Assembly (NCBI RefSeq): GCF_900129765.1
Contig: NZ_FQWU01000001.1
Coordinates: 1,550,001-1,614,000, forward strand
DNA from: Massilia sp. CF038
GTDB lineage: Bacteria; Pseudomonadota; Gammaproteobacteria; Burkholderiales; Burkholderiaceae_D
Direction: 5' to 3'
Length of the DNA: 64,000 bases
The notes under the pieces are model-generated. The model saw only the letters and a list, made by a program, of their open reading frames with translations. It did not search any database and had not been told where the DNA came from. Positions 24,362 through 33,444 of this stretch are shown piece after piece (within the stretch, counting starts at the first letter, position 1; every line of letters begins with the position of its first letter). The translations under genes and the position numbers were made by a program.

Positions 24362-25282
24362 TCAGGCGCTGGCCCTGGCCTGGCGCCGGTACTGCCCCGG
24401 TCCCATCCCGTAGCGCTTCTTGAATACCCGGTTGAAGGCGGCCTCGGACTGATAACCGACTGTTTCGCCAATGTCGGCCACGGCCCGTCCGCTGCTGGCC
24501 AGCGCATGGGCCGCATGGGCCATGCGCGTTTCCATCAGCATCGCTGCGGGGGTGGTGCCTGCCACCTGCTGGAACAGGCGCGCGAAGGTGGCGCGCGACA
24601 TATGGCTCGCTTCGGCCATGCTGTCGAGCGTCCATGCCTGGCCCGGTGTCTCCAGCATGCATTGCAGCGTGGGTTGCAGGCGCGCTTCGGCCAGCAAGGC
24701 AAACAAGCCTTGCGTGGCTGCGGCCTGCTCCAGCCATGCCCGCACCAGCAGCGAAAACAGCGCCGACGATAAATGCGACAGCACGGCCTCTGTCCCCGGG
24801 CGCACGCTGTGCGCCTCGCTCTGGAGCATGCCGATCAAGGCGCGTAAGCCTGCGCAGTCGGCGCGCTGCGCGGTGCGCACCACCATTCGAGGGGGCAGCG
24901 ATGCCAGCAGCGCGTTCATGGCGCCATCCTGAAAATAGAAGTGCCCGCACAGCAGTTCGGTGGGGGCGCCATCGCCGCCATTACCTACTTCAAGCAGAGG
25001 GGCAGCCATGCCGAGATGGCGCAGCGGTTTGCCCGAACCCGGCTCGCCCACGTGCAGCCGGTGGGCGCTCGCGTGCGGGAACACGATCACGTCGCCCGTT
25101 TCGAGGGCGACGCGTCCACCCTCGTGGTCGGCCAGTGCAGTACCTGCCACCACCATGTGATAGGGGGCCGTACCTTTTTCTGCAGCCGGGTAGTCCAGAA
25201 CCCAGGGCGCGCCGACCTGGCAATGGATTTCGAGCGCGGTACGCATCGGATACAGCTTGAGCAGACGGCTTAATGCGTCCAT
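24362..25282 (-). CDS. AraC-family regulator with cupin sensor domain
   Basis: The 306-residue protein starts behind AGGAG. It has an N-terminal cupin-type sensor ('GAPWVLDYPAAEKGTAPYHMVVAG', 'ETGDVIVFPHASAHRLHV') and a C-terminal double HTH ('SMAEASHMSRATFARLFQQVAGTTPAAML', 'IGETVGYQSEAAFNRVFKKRYGMGPGQYRR'). It is divergent from an AhpD-like gene, with 124 bp between, which is its likely target; this regulator type often controls small oxidoreductases. The stop lies 7 bp from the end of the convergent reductase gene. Confidence 0.9.
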   Translation of the reverse strand: MDALSRLLKLYPMRTALEIHCQVGAPWVLDYPAAEKGTAPYHMVVAGTALADHEGGRVALETGDVIVFPHASAHRLHVGEPGSGKPLRHLGMAAPLLEVGNGGDGAPTELLCGHFYFQDGAMNALLASLPPRMVVRTAQRADCAGLRALIGMLQSEAHSVRPGTEAVLSHLSSALFSLLVRAWLEQAAATQGLFALLAEARLQPTLQCMLETPGQAWTLDSMAEASHMSRATFARLFQQVAGTTPAAMLMETRMAHAAHALASSGRAVADIGETVGYQSEAAFNRVFKKRYGMGPGQYRRQARASA

Positions 25283-25406
25283 GGGTCACTCCTGAGACGA
25301 TTGAGCAAATTATAGGGGATTTCGAGCATTCAAAGATCGCGCCGCCGCTTCCATACTGCTTCTCATGCCGGCACGACGCCGGTCACTCAACCCTCAGGAG
25401 AACACC

Positions 25407-25943
25407 ATGTCCCGTCTGCATACCATCCCTGCCGCACAAGCCACCGGCGCTGCCGCCACCCTGTTTGCCGCCATCAAAGGCAAGATCGGCATGGTGCCGA
25501 ACGCTTATGCCGTGATCGGCAATAACAGTCCACTGGCGCTGGAAGCTGCCCTGGCGCTGGACGGTGCACTGGCAAAAAGCAGTCTGTCAGCCAGGGAAAT
25601 TGAAGTGGTCAAACTGGTGGTCAGCGAAGGCGCCGCTTGTGATTACTGCCTGGCCGCGCACACGCTGATCGGCAAGAAGGCAGGCTTGTCGAAGGCAGCC
25701 ATTCTGGCCCTGCGCCATGGCACGCCATCGGCAGATGAACGGGCCGACGCGCTGGCCACGTTTGTACGCGAGGTCGGCGCCAGCAAGGGCACGGTGGCAG
25801 CGCCCGTCCTTGCCGCTGTCAAGTCGGCTGGCTACACCGACGCCCAAGTGGTCGATGCGCTGCTGGTCATTGCCAGCATCACCTTCACCAACCTGGTCAA
25901 CCGGGTCAACGACACGGCGCTCGATTTCCCCGCCGCCGATTAA
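25407..25943 (+). CDS. carboxymuconolactone decarboxylase/AhpD-like protein
   Basis: ATG 25407 has AGGAG 6 bp upstream; an earlier in-frame ATG at 25365 lacks one. The 178-residue, all-helical protein has the AhpD-type redox motif 'CDYCLAAHTLIGKKAG' (CxxC plus His three residues later). Such proteins act as peroxidase adaptors or have unknown redox activity, and unlike PcaC they keep the CxxC. It is divergent from an AraC regulator. The TAA stop overlaps the stop of the convergent LysR gene in TTAA. Confidence 0.87.
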   Translation: MSRLHTIPAAQATGAAATLFAAIKGKIGMVPNAYAVIGNNSPLALEAALALDGALAKSSLSAREIEVVKLVVSEGAACDYCLAAHTLIGKKAGLSKAAILALRHGTPSADERADALATFVREVGASKGTVAAPVLAAVKSAGYTDAQVVDALLVIASITFTNLVNRVNDTALDFPAAD

Positions 25944-26842
25944 GCGGCCAGCGCCGGAAAGCGCTCAGCCAGCCAGTCAATGAACACGCGCAGGCGCTGG
26001 CTCAGGTGGCGGTTGGGCGGGTACACGACGTTGAACACATAAGGGGCGGGCTGCCAGTCGGGCAGCACCGCCACCAGAGCGCCGGCCGCAAGGTGGGCCC
26101 GGACGGCATACGAGAACGTCTGGATCAAGCCCATTCCCGCCAGCGCTGCCGATACATGGGCAGTACTTTCGTTGACCCCGATGCTGCGTGTGCCCGTCAC
26201 TTCAATGCGCTGTTCGCCCAGGATAAAGCGCAGCGGAATGGCGCGCCCGCTGTGCGCGGACAGGTAGTTGACCGTCCGGTGGCTGCGCTCAAGTTCATCC
26301 GGATGCTGTGGTGTGCCGTGCTGCGCCAGGTACGCTGGCGAGGCGCAGGTGACCCACGAGGTGGTGCCAATGGGCCGTCCCACCAGACCCAGATCGGTAA
26401 TGACGCCACCCCGGATGGCGCAATCAACGCTGTCGCCAATCATGTCGACCTGGCGGTCGCTCACGCCCAGGTCGATGCGAATGTCCGGGTAACGCGCAAA
26501 AAACTCGGGCAGGGCGGGAATCAGCGCCGCGCTGGCCGTGGTGCTGCCGATGTCGACCCGCAGCACCCCACGCGGGCGTACCTGGGCCGCCGTGAAGCTG
26601 GTGTCGATATCGTCCAGATCCTTGAGCAGACGGGTGGTTTTTTCGTAATAGGCGGCCCCCTCGGCGGTGACCGACACTTTGCGCGTGGTGCGCGTGAGCA
26701 GCTTGACGCGCAGATGCGCTTCCAGTTGCTGTACCAGTTTGGTCAGGGTGGCATTGGGCAGGCCGAGCGAATCGGCTGCCTTGGTAAAGGTGCCCGCTTC
26801 CACCACGCGGGCAAAGGCACGCATGGCCATCAATTGGTCCAA
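25940..26842 (-). CDS. LysR-family transcriptional regulator
   Basis: The TTG at 26842 with GGAG upstream gives the usual LysR opening '[59 protein letters not shown]' and a length of 300. An internal ATG four codons later would cut into the conserved start. The effector domain follows. It is divergent from an SDR gene with 121 bp between, where two nested inverted repeats form a likely operator. It belongs to the CrgA-like subgroup by its N-terminus (weak). Confidence 0.88.
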   Translation of the reverse strand: MDQLMAMRAFARVVEAGTFTKAADSLGLPNATLTKLVQQLEAHLRVKLLTRTTRKVSVTAEGAAYYEKTTRLLKDLDDIDTSFTAAQVRPRGVLRVDIGSTTASAALIPALPEFFARYPDIRIDLGVSDRQVDMIGDSVDCAIRGGVITDLGLVGRPIGTTSWVTCASPAYLAQHGTPQHPDELERSHRTVNYLSAHSGRAIPLRFILGEQRIEVTGTRSIGVNESTAHVSAALAGMGLIQTFSYAVRAHLAAGALVAVLPDWQPAPYVFNVVYPPNRHLSQRLRVFIDWLAERFPALAA

Positions 26843-26850
26843 GACAGACT

Positions 26851-26909
26851 CCGATTATTCATGGATGGGAATAAAGCATTCGATATTGCCTACTTTATCG
26901 AATAATCGG
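26851..26909. promoter_or_regulatory. nested inverted repeats in the LysR/SDR divergent promoter
   Basis: CCGATTATTC (26851-26860) pairs perfectly with GAATAATCGG (26900-26909). Inside, ATTCGATA (26878-26885) pairs with TATCGAAT (26896-26903) across 10 bp. The inner repeat has the size of a LysR site (T-N11-A type). Both lie between the two start codons. Confidence 0.6.
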
Positions 26910-26963
26910 CCAGCTGTAAAGTTACCTCATCGCAATACCGCGACCGACATAAGGAAACGTACC

Positions 26964-27713
26964 ATGAGCAAGAAACTCGCAGGGAAAGTCGCACTCATTA
27001 CCGGTGGCAGCACTGGTATTGGCCTGGCCACAGCGGCCGAATTCGTGGCCCAGGGCGCCACCGTGTTCATCACGGGACGCCGTCAAAAGGAACTCGATAC
27101 CGCACTGGCGCAGCTGGGCGCGGGCGTGACTGGCATTCGCAGCGATGTGGCCAGCATGGCCGATCTGGACCGCGTGTTTGCCACCATCAAGGAGCACGCC
27201 GGCCATCTGGACATTCTGTTTGCCAACGCAGGTGGCGGCGACATGCTGCCGCTGGGCGCGATCACCGAAGAGCAGGTTGACCGTACCTTCGCCACCAACG
27301 TCAAGGGCACGCTGTTTACCGTGCAAAAAGCGCTGGCGCTGCTGAAAGATGGTTCTTCGATCATCCTGACCGGTTCGACCGCCGGCGCCAAGGGCACGCC
27401 CAACTTCAGCGTCTACAGTGCCAGCAAGGCAGCGGTGCGTAACTTTGCGCGCAGCTGGCTGCTGGACCTGAAGCCACGCCAGATTCGCGTCAATGTGATC
27501 AGCCCCGGCCCGGTGGGTACGCCTGGCCTGGCCGGGCTGGTGGCGCCCGAGCAGCAGCAGGCACTGCTGGCGCACATGGCCAATGAAGTGCCGATTGGCC
27601 GGGTGGGTGATCCGTCCGAGGTGGCGAAGGCCGTCACCTTCCTGGCCTCGGACGACAGCAGCTTCATTAACGGGGCCGAGCTGTTCGTCGATGGCGGCAC
27701 GGCCCAGATCTGA
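26964..27713 (+). CDS. short-chain dehydrogenase/reductase (SDR)
   Basis: The 249-residue protein has the classical SDR marks: cofactor loop '[12 protein letters not shown]', 'NAGGG', catalytic Ser in 'ILTGSTAG', 'YSASK' with Tyr and Lys, and 'SPGPVGTPG'. The 'GRR' after the second strand suggests NADPH preference. RBS AAGGAA. It is divergent from a LysR regulator. It reduces or oxidises an alcohol/ketone; the substrate cannot be told from the sequence. The neighbour downstream is convergent (6-bp gap). Confidence 0.9.
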   Translation: MSKKLAGKVALITGGSTGIGLATAAEFVAQGATVFITGRRQKELDTALAQLGAGVTGIRSDVASMADLDRVFATIKEHAGHLDILFANAGGGDMLPLGAITEEQVDRTFATNVKGTLFTVQKALALLKDGSSIILTGSTAGAKGTPNFSVYSASKAAVRNFARSWLLDLKPRQIRVNVISPGPVGTPGLAGLVAPEQQQALLAHMANEVPIGRVGDPSEVAKAVTFLASDDSSFINGAELFVDGGTAQI

Positions 27714-27719
27714 TCGGGC

Positions 27720-29393
27720 TTAGCGCAGGGCCTCGGTCAGTACGCGTCCCTCGGCGCCTGCGGGCGGACGCACGCGCAGCACATGGCCGAGGGTCGGCAC
27801 GATGTCGACCACTTCGGCGTACTGGCCGTAGGCGCCTGGCTTGATCCAGCGCTTGCCCATGATGATCAGGGGGACGTTGGTGTCATACGCGTAAGGCGAG
27901 CCGTGGGTGGTGCCGGTTTTCTCGGTACTGAAGATCCAGAATGGCTTGGCCACCACCATCAGGTCGCCCGACATCTGGCGGTTCCAGCCGCGCCGCATCA
28001 ACTTGGCGGTGCGGGTGCCGACCACGCCGTTTTCCATCTGGGTGCGGGTGAAGACTTCGGCCACGCCCGGCTGCAGCAGCAGGAAGCGGGCCGCGGCGTC
28101 TTCCAGGTCGGTGCGGCGGATGTTGGCCTTGGCTGCTGCGTCGTAGTCGAGGTAGTAGTTCGGAATGCTCGATTTTTTCACCAGCTTTGGCACCGACAGG
28201 GTGGCGGCCAGGTGCTTTTCCAGGTCGACTGCCAGTTTGTCGCCGTCCAGACGCTGAGCATCGATGTGGCGCGTCTGCGAGAACTCGGGGACGTTGGCAA
28301 AGCCATGATCGGCGGTCAGTACCACCATCACATTGTCCATGCCGACCCGCTTGTCAAGGTAGCTGAAGAAGTTGGCGAGCATGCGGTCCAGGCGCTGCAG
28401 ATGGTCGTGCGACATTTTGCTCTCTGGCCCGTAAGTGTGGTTCACATAGTCGTGGGCCGACATGCTCACGCCCAGTACATCCGTCACGCCAGCCGGGTTG
28501 CGGCCCAGGTTTTCACCTTCCACGGCGGCCTGTGCAAATTCGAGCGTCAGTTCGTCCAGTGCGGGCGAGGTTTTCAGGCGCTTGTAATAGTCGGCGTCGG
28601 GCTTGCCGCTTTCGCTGTAATACGAGAACGGGAAGCGGGCGTGGGTGCCGGACTTGAGCGGAACGATGTCTTCATCGGCGTCGCCCGCATAGGCGGCGGC
28701 GTCAAGCAGTGGGCTCCAGGTTTTGCCATAGTAGCGGTCGGCCGGCTTTTTGGCGTTGAAGCCGGTGGCCCAGGCCGGGTGCTGCTGCATGTAGAACGTG
28801 CTGCTGGCGAAATTGCCTGTCTTTTCCATGTACATATAGGCAGTGCCGGTTTTGCCGCCCAGCAGAATGGCGCCGCGGTCCTTGCCGGACACGGTCACGA
28901 CTTTTGACTGGCTGCCGTTCGAGTAGCGCAGTTCGTCGCCCAGGGTGCTCACGCGCAGGCGACGCGGCGAGGTGCCGTCGTCCGGCTTGGTTTCTTCGCC
29001 AATGTACATGCTGCTGGTGTCGTCGGTGCAGTAGACCCATTCGCCAGTGGCCTGGTCGATCCAGTTATTGCCGATGATGCCATGCTGATAAGGATAGGCG
29101 CCGGTCAGGATGGCGGCATGGCCAATGGCAGTGACGGTGATACCGTGCGCCTGGTGCGCATCGCCATACCAGGCGCCATCGTCGAGCAGGCGGCGGAAAC
29201 CGCCCTGGCCAAATTGGGCGCGGTAGCGCTGCACTTGTTCATTGGGCAAGCCGTCAAGCACCAGCACGACCACAAGTTTCGGGGCGGCAGGGGCGGCAGG
29301 GGCCGGCGTGGCGGCGTGGGCGGCCGCGGCCAGGCAGGTGGTCAGCAGCAGGGCCAGCAGGCGCTGGGCAGGACGGGACGGGTAGGAAGTCAT
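27720..29393 (-). CDS. PafA-like alkaline phosphatase
   Basis: ATG 29393 gives 557 residues with a signal peptide ('LLALLLTTCLAAAAHA'). The mature protein begins 'KLVVVLVLDGLPNEQVQRY', with metal ligand Asp. The nucleophile Thr lies in 'GITVTAIGHAAILTGAYPYQHGI', and further ligands are in 'VSMSAHDYVNHTYGPES', 'VVLTADHGFANV' and 'THGSPYAYDTNVPLI'. This is the PafA/phosphodiesterase (type I) branch of the alkaline phosphatase superfamily, a periplasmic enzyme that releases phosphate from monoesters. A TTG 24 bp upstream is possible but less likely. No Pho box was recognised. Confidence 0.88.
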   Translation of the reverse strand: MTSYPSRPAQRLLALLLTTCLAAAAHAATPAPAAPAAPKLVVVLVLDGLPNEQVQRYRAQFGQGGFRRLLDDGAWYGDAHQAHGITVTAIGHAAILTGAYPYQHGIIGNNWIDQATGEWVYCTDDTSSMYIGEETKPDDGTSPRRLRVSTLGDELRYSNGSQSKVVTVSGKDRGAILLGGKTGTAYMYMEKTGNFASSTFYMQQHPAWATGFNAKKPADRYYGKTWSPLLDAAAYAGDADEDIVPLKSGTHARFPFSYYSESGKPDADYYKRLKTSPALDELTLEFAQAAVEGENLGRNPAGVTDVLGVSMSAHDYVNHTYGPESKMSHDHLQRLDRMLANFFSYLDKRVGMDNVMVVLTADHGFANVPEFSQTRHIDAQRLDGDKLAVDLEKHLAATLSVPKLVKKSSIPNYYLDYDAAAKANIRRTDLEDAAARFLLLQPGVAEVFTRTQMENGVVGTRTAKLMRRGWNRQMSGDLMVVAKPFWIFSTEKTGTTHGSPYAYDTNVPLIIMGKRWIKPGAYGQYAEVVDIVPTLGHVLRVRPPAGAEGRVLTEALR

Positions 29394-29491
29394 GGGTGCT
29401 CGAAATGAAAGGAACAAGAGCAGAATGATATGCGCTTTTCGTGACGGTAATAATACGTTCTGTCAGATTTGGACTATTTCGAATAAATTTC

Positions 29492-29520
29492 TTGAAAGTA
29501 CTACCTGTTTTGATTAGCAT
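29492..29520 (+). promoter_or_regulatory. candidate sigma70 promoter of the GAF/PAS diguanylate cyclase
   Basis: TTGAAA (29492-29497) and TAGCAT (29515-29520) are spaced by 17 bp in the AT-rich part of the 259-bp divergent gap. The rest of the gap is GC-rich leader without an evident gene. Confidence 0.4.
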
Positions 29521-29652
29521 GGCGTCATGACAGCCTGATTTCAGGCCAGCGCGGTCCCGCCCCAACCCAGCTGCGGACCGTTTCCACTGCCTTTCGCACT
29601 GCCTCGGCCCTAGCGCTGCCGACTCCCATCCTGTACTTGAAGGAAGAGTCAT

Positions 29653-32319
29653 ATGCAATCTGATCCCTCCGTCGAAGCGGCCCGGCTGCGTTCCCTGCGC
29701 GCGCTGTCGCTTCTTGATACCTTGCCAGAAGAACGCTTTGACCGGCTCACGCGTCTGGCCAGCCGCACCTTCGCGGTGCCGATTGCCCTGGTGACGCTGG
29801 TCGACAGCGAGCGCCAGTGGTTCAAGTCGCGCGTCGGCCTGGCGGCATCGGAAACCCCGCGCCCGGTGGCGTTTTGCAGTCATGCCGTGGAAAAGCGCGC
29901 GTTACTGGTGGTGTCCGATACCTTGCAAGACCCGCTATTTCGCGACAACCCGCTGGTCACGGACGGCCCGGCCATCCGTTTTTACGCCGGCCAGCCGATT
30001 TTTACCTGCGATGGCGCCGCTGTCGGCACGCTGTGCATCATCGATATCAAGCCGCGCCAGTTCAGCGAGGAAGAACGCAGCCACCTGGAAGACCTGGCGA
30101 CCCTGGTGCAGGATGAATTGAACAAGCACGCGCTGCTGGACGCAAAAATGGCCGCCGAACGCGCCTTGTACGAATTGAACGGTCAGCTGGAAAAGCGCAT
30201 CGACGAGCGCACCCGCGCCATGCGCGAGACCAATGAGGCGCTCAAGCGCGAAATTCGCCAGCGTGAAAGCGTGGAGGCGACCTTGCGCCGCAGCGAGGAG
30301 CGCATACGCACCCTGATCGCGTCCTCATTCAGCGCCTTTGTCGGCATCGACGCACAAGGTGCCATCGTCGATTGGAATGCGTCGGCCGAACGCACCTTCG
30401 GCTGGCAGCGCGGCGACGTGATGGGACGGGCGCTGGCCGAGATCATTTTCCGGGCCAGCAGCCGCGACGTCCAGCGCGCCGGGATGCAGCGCTTTCTCGA
30501 CGCGGGAGACGATAGCGCGGTCGAGCAGCGCATGCAGGTGCCGGCCATCACGCGTCAGGGGCTGGACATCACGGTCGAGATGACCATCAGCGCCTATGGG
30601 TCGGACGAAGGCTTGTTCTTCGGGCTGTTCCTGCACGATATTTCGTCGCGCCAGCGCGCCGAACACGTGCTGCAGCAGAAAAATGAATTGATCAACGCCG
30701 TACTCGAGACGATCGATGTGGGCGTGGTGGCCTGTTCGGCCGAGGGCGAGCTGACATTGTTCAACCGCGCTGCACGCGAGTTCCACGGCCTGTCAATCGA
30801 AGCAGTCGACCCGCACCAGTGGTCGGCCCACTACAGCCTGTTCGAAGCCGACGGCAAGACCGAGCTCGGTCACCAGAACGTGCCGCTGTTTCGGGCGCTA
30901 CAGGGCGAGACCATCAAGGACTACGGCATGGTCGTGGCGCCGACGGGCATGCGTCCGCGCATGCTGCTGGCCAGCGGGCGTGGGCTGACCGGCATTGCCG
31001 GCGAGCGCCTGGGAGCGGTGGTGGCCATGAAGGACATCACGGAAGTGAACGACTCGCAGCGGCGGCTGCGTCAGAACGAGCACCGTTTGCGCTCGATCAC
31101 CGAAAATCTGCCGGCATTGATCGGGCAGGTCGACAAGCAGTGCCGGTTCGTGTTCCTCAATTCCCAGGCTGCGCATTTTTACGGCAGGCCGCTTGAACAG
31201 CTGCTCGGAAAGCCGGTCCAAAGCGCGTATTCAAAAAACGACTTTGCCAAGATCGAAGCCTACATCGCTCGCGCCATGGCGGGCGAACGGGTGTCGTTTG
31301 AAGAAGAGATCGTCGTTGGCGGAAGGCGTTCGTATTATTCGGCCACTTATATTCCCGACCTGGATGCGCAGGGGGCAGTCCAGGGCTTTTACGCAATGGC
31401 GTTCGATATCACTTTCCGCAAGAACAGCGAATTGGCGCAGCACGACAGCGAGGAGCGGCTGCGCACCATTACCGACAATTTGCCGGTGCTGATCAGCTAC
31501 AAGGATCGCGACATGCGCTTCCAGTTTGCCAACTCCCTTTATCGGCAGTGGTACGGCGCCGCCGCCGACAATATGATTGGCCGCACGGCGCTCGAAATCT
31601 ACGGGGCCGAGTGGCATCTGGAGCGCTCGGCCCATTTTGCCCGCTGCCTGCAGGGCGAGACGGTCACCTTCGAGCTGCCTGCCACGCATGGCGACCGTAC
31701 CCGCACCGTGCGCACAGTGCTGGTACCGCATTGGCGCGAGGGCGTGGTGCAGGGCGCCTACGCGCTGTCGACGGATGTCACGGAAGCGCGCCACCACGAG
31801 GCGCAGCTCAAACAGCTGGCCGACACGGATTCGCTGACTGGTCTGCCCAACCGGCGCAGTTATGAAGCGGCGCTTGCCGGGGCGGTGGCGCGGGCAGCGA
31901 GGGCGCGCGAACCGATTGCACTGATCTATCTCGATGTTGACCACTTCAAGACCATCAACGATTCGCTTGGCCACGCTGCAGGTGACGAAGTACTCAAGAC
32001 GTTCGCGGCGCGCCTGCGCAAAGCGGTGCGCAAGAGCGATTTCGTGTCGCGCCTGGCGGGCGACGAATTCACGATCGTGCTCGAAGGTGTGCATTCGCCA
32101 GCGCAGTGCGAACGGGTGGCGGGCAAGATCATCGCGGCCATGCACCCGCGCTTCACTATCGCGGGGCAGTCGCTGTCGGTGACGGTGAGTATCGGGATTG
32201 CCTGGGACGTGGAAGGAACAGTCGATGACGTCGCGCTTGGCCATTGGGCCGACGCGGCCCTTTATCAGGCCAAGGACGGCGGCCGCAACCGCCATGCGCT
32301 GGTCCACGCCACAGCCTGA
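29653..32319 (+). CDS. diguanylate cyclase with GAF and four PAS-type domains
   Basis: The 888-residue soluble protein has a GAF domain (residues ~20-160, 'FDRLTRLASRTFAVPIALVTLVDSERQWFKS'), a coiled coil (~165-220), PAS modules at about 220-340, 345-475, 475-590 and 595-715, and a C-terminal GGDEF domain ('DSLTGLPNRRSYEAAL', 'IALIYLDVDHFKTINDSLGHAAGDE', signature 'RLAGDEFTIVL'). The AGDEF form is normally active and makes c-di-GMP from GTP. No EAL domain follows. RBS AAGGAAGAG. It is expressed alone, and its stop lies 2 bp before the CpxR box of dioxygenase B. Confidence 0.9.
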   Translation: MQSDPSVEAARLRSLRALSLLDTLPEERFDRLTRLASRTFAVPIALVTLVDSERQWFKSRVGLAASETPRPVAFCSHAVEKRALLVVSDTLQDPLFRDNPLVTDGPAIRFYAGQPIFTCDGAAVGTLCIIDIKPRQFSEEERSHLEDLATLVQDELNKHALLDAKMAAERALYELNGQLEKRIDERTRAMRETNEALKREIRQRESVEATLRRSEERIRTLIASSFSAFVGIDAQGAIVDWNASAERTFGWQRGDVMGRALAEIIFRASSRDVQRAGMQRFLDAGDDSAVEQRMQVPAITRQGLDITVEMTISAYGSDEGLFFGLFLHDISSRQRAEHVLQQKNELINAVLETIDVGVVACSAEGELTLFNRAAREFHGLSIEAVDPHQWSAHYSLFEADGKTELGHQNVPLFRALQGETIKDYGMVVAPTGMRPRMLLASGRGLTGIAGERLGAVVAMKDITEVNDSQRRLRQNEHRLRSITENLPALIGQVDKQCRFVFLNSQAAHFYGRPLEQLLGKPVQSAYSKNDFAKIEAYIARAMAGERVSFEEEIVVGGRRSYYSATYIPDLDAQGAVQGFYAMAFDITFRKNSELAQHDSEERLRTITDNLPVLISYKDRDMRFQFANSLYRQWYGAAADNMIGRTALEIYGAEWHLERSAHFARCLQGETVTFELPATHGDRTRTVRTVLVPHWREGVVQGAYALSTDVTEARHHEAQLKQLADTDSLTGLPNRRSYEAALAGAVARAARAREPIALIYLDVDHFKTINDSLGHAAGDEVLKTFAARLRKAVRKSDFVSRLAGDEFTIVLEGVHSPAQCERVAGKIIAAMHPRFTIAGQSLSVTVSIGIAWDVEGTVDDVALGHWADAALYQAKDGGRNRHALVHATA

Positions 32320-32321
32320 GA

Positions 32322-32336
32322 TTTACCCGGTTTTAC
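32322..32336 (+). promoter_or_regulatory. CpxR box upstream of dioxygenase B
   Basis: TTTAC-CCGGT-TTTAC is an exact tandem repeat with 5-bp spacing, the same architecture as the boxes at 12797 and 34041. It ends 44 bp before the ATG. A GATAAT hexamer (32370-32375) follows, placing the box near -46 to -60 of a start site at or next to the ATG. Confidence 0.8.
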
Positions 32337-32380
32337 ACATTGGCGACAGCATTTTTCGGCGTAACGTCCGATAATGCGTC

Positions 32381-33208
32381 ATGACGACAATGGCAACAAT
32401 CTCAACGGTGCGCGATGGCGACGGCCTGGCACACGACGCGGCGGCACTGGGCGCGCTCGTCAGCCGCCGACGCGCGCTGCGCTGGCTGGCTGTGGGTGCG
32501 GCTGCCTGCCCGCTGACCGCCTGCGAACGGGCTTTCGGCACGGCGCCCCCCGCTGGTACCGGCTGCCCCGCGATTCCCGACGAGACAGCCGGGCCGTTTC
32601 CGGCCGACGGCAGTAACCGCGGGCCGAAGGGCGTCCTCAATGCACTGGCGCTGGCCGGCATCGAGCGCGCCGACATCCGCGCTGGCGTTGCCGGGGGCAA
32701 GTCGGCGCCAGGCGTGCCGCTCACGCTGCGGCTGCAGGTCGTCGACGTGAGCGATGGCTGCAAGCCGCTCGCTGGCGCTGCAGTCTACGTGTGGCACTGC
32801 GACCGCGAGGGCCGCTATTCCTTGTACGCGCCGGGCCTGGAAGATGAATCCTACCTGCGCGGACTGCAGCAGACCGATGACAATGGCATCGTCACCTTTC
32901 AAACTGTTTTCCCTGGCTGCTACCCCGGCCGGATGCCGCATGTGCACCTGGAGGTGTTTGCCAGCGTGGCGCAGGCGCTGGCGGGCACGGGGCGCCTGAA
33001 GACCAGCCAGTTCGCGTTCCCCATGAGTGCAGTGCATGAAGCGTACAAGGACCCGGGTTACCAGGGCAGCGCCGTGCACGTGGCCGGCCAGAGCCTGGAG
33101 CACGATATGGTATTTCGCGACGTGCGTGCCGGATCGCAGATTGCCACTGTGGACGGCACGCTGGGGCAAGGGTTCGATGCCAGCCTGACGCTGGGCGTGG
33201 CGGGGTGA
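32381..33208 (+). CDS. exported intradiol ring-cleavage dioxygenase-like lipoprotein (B)
   Basis: The 275-residue protein parallels dioxygenase A along its length. It has a twin-arginine segment ('SRRRALRWL', ~28-36), lipobox 'LTAC' (Cys48), 'ETAGPFPADG', 'VYVWHCDREGRYSLY' and 'FPGCYPGRMPHVHLE'. Expected Fe(III) ligands are Tyr146, Tyr181, His187 and His189, the same positions as in A. There is no ribosome site before the ATG and the -10-like GATAAT ends 5 bp upstream, so the mRNA may be leaderless. The gene is preceded by a CpxR-type box. It is convergent with the CpxP/Spy-like gene, with REP-like repeats between. Substrate unknown. Confidence 0.85.
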   Translation: MTTMATISTVRDGDGLAHDAAALGALVSRRRALRWLAVGAAACPLTACERAFGTAPPAGTGCPAIPDETAGPFPADGSNRGPKGVLNALALAGIERADIRAGVAGGKSAPGVPLTLRLQVVDVSDGCKPLAGAAVYVWHCDREGRYSLYAPGLEDESYLRGLQQTDDNGIVTFQTVFPGCYPGRMPHVHLEVFASVAQALAGTGRLKTSQFAFPMSAVHEAYKDPGYQGSAVHVAGQSLEHDMVFRDVRAGSQIATVDGTLGQGFDASLTLGVAG

Positions 33209-33244
33209 TCACTGCGTGTAAGGGGGCGCCGCTGCGTAACCATT

Positions 33245-33337
33245 ACATCGTCCTCGCGAAGGCGGGGACCCATGCCATATCTGCTTTTACCTCAAGCGCA
33301 TGCGTGGTATGGGTCCCCGCCTTCGCGAGGACGATGT
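33245..33337. repeat. REP-like inverted repeat (29-bp perfect arms)
   Basis: 33245-33273 and 33309-33337 are perfect reverse complements (core CGTCCTCGCGAAGGCGGGGA), separated by 35 bp, and can form a long hairpin. The element lies between the convergent ends of dioxygenase B and the CpxP-like gene. Related copies are at 33369 and 60907. Confidence 0.8.
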
Positions 33338-33395
33338 TGTGGTGGGCGACTAGCCGGCGTCGCACCGCCGCCTTCGCGAGGACGATGTTGTGGTG
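33318..33395 (+). repeat. direct repeat of the REP-like arm, 51-bp period
   Basis: The 27-bp sequence starting CGCCTTCGCGAGGACGATGT occurs at 33318-33344 and again at 33369-33395. The flanks are also similar (TGGTGGGCGACTAG / TGGTGTGCGGTTAG), so this looks like a tandem duplication of about 51 bp. The remainder of the 236-bp intergenic stretch holds no gene I can support. Confidence 0.75.
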
Positions 33396-33444
33396 TGCGG
33401 TTAGCCCGGCTCTGAAACATCTGTCCGATTTCGGGAGTGTGCTG

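Noticed and set aside
26916-26930. GTAAA half-site upstream of the SDR gene
   Set aside because: Single half-site; the partner position reads CTCAT.
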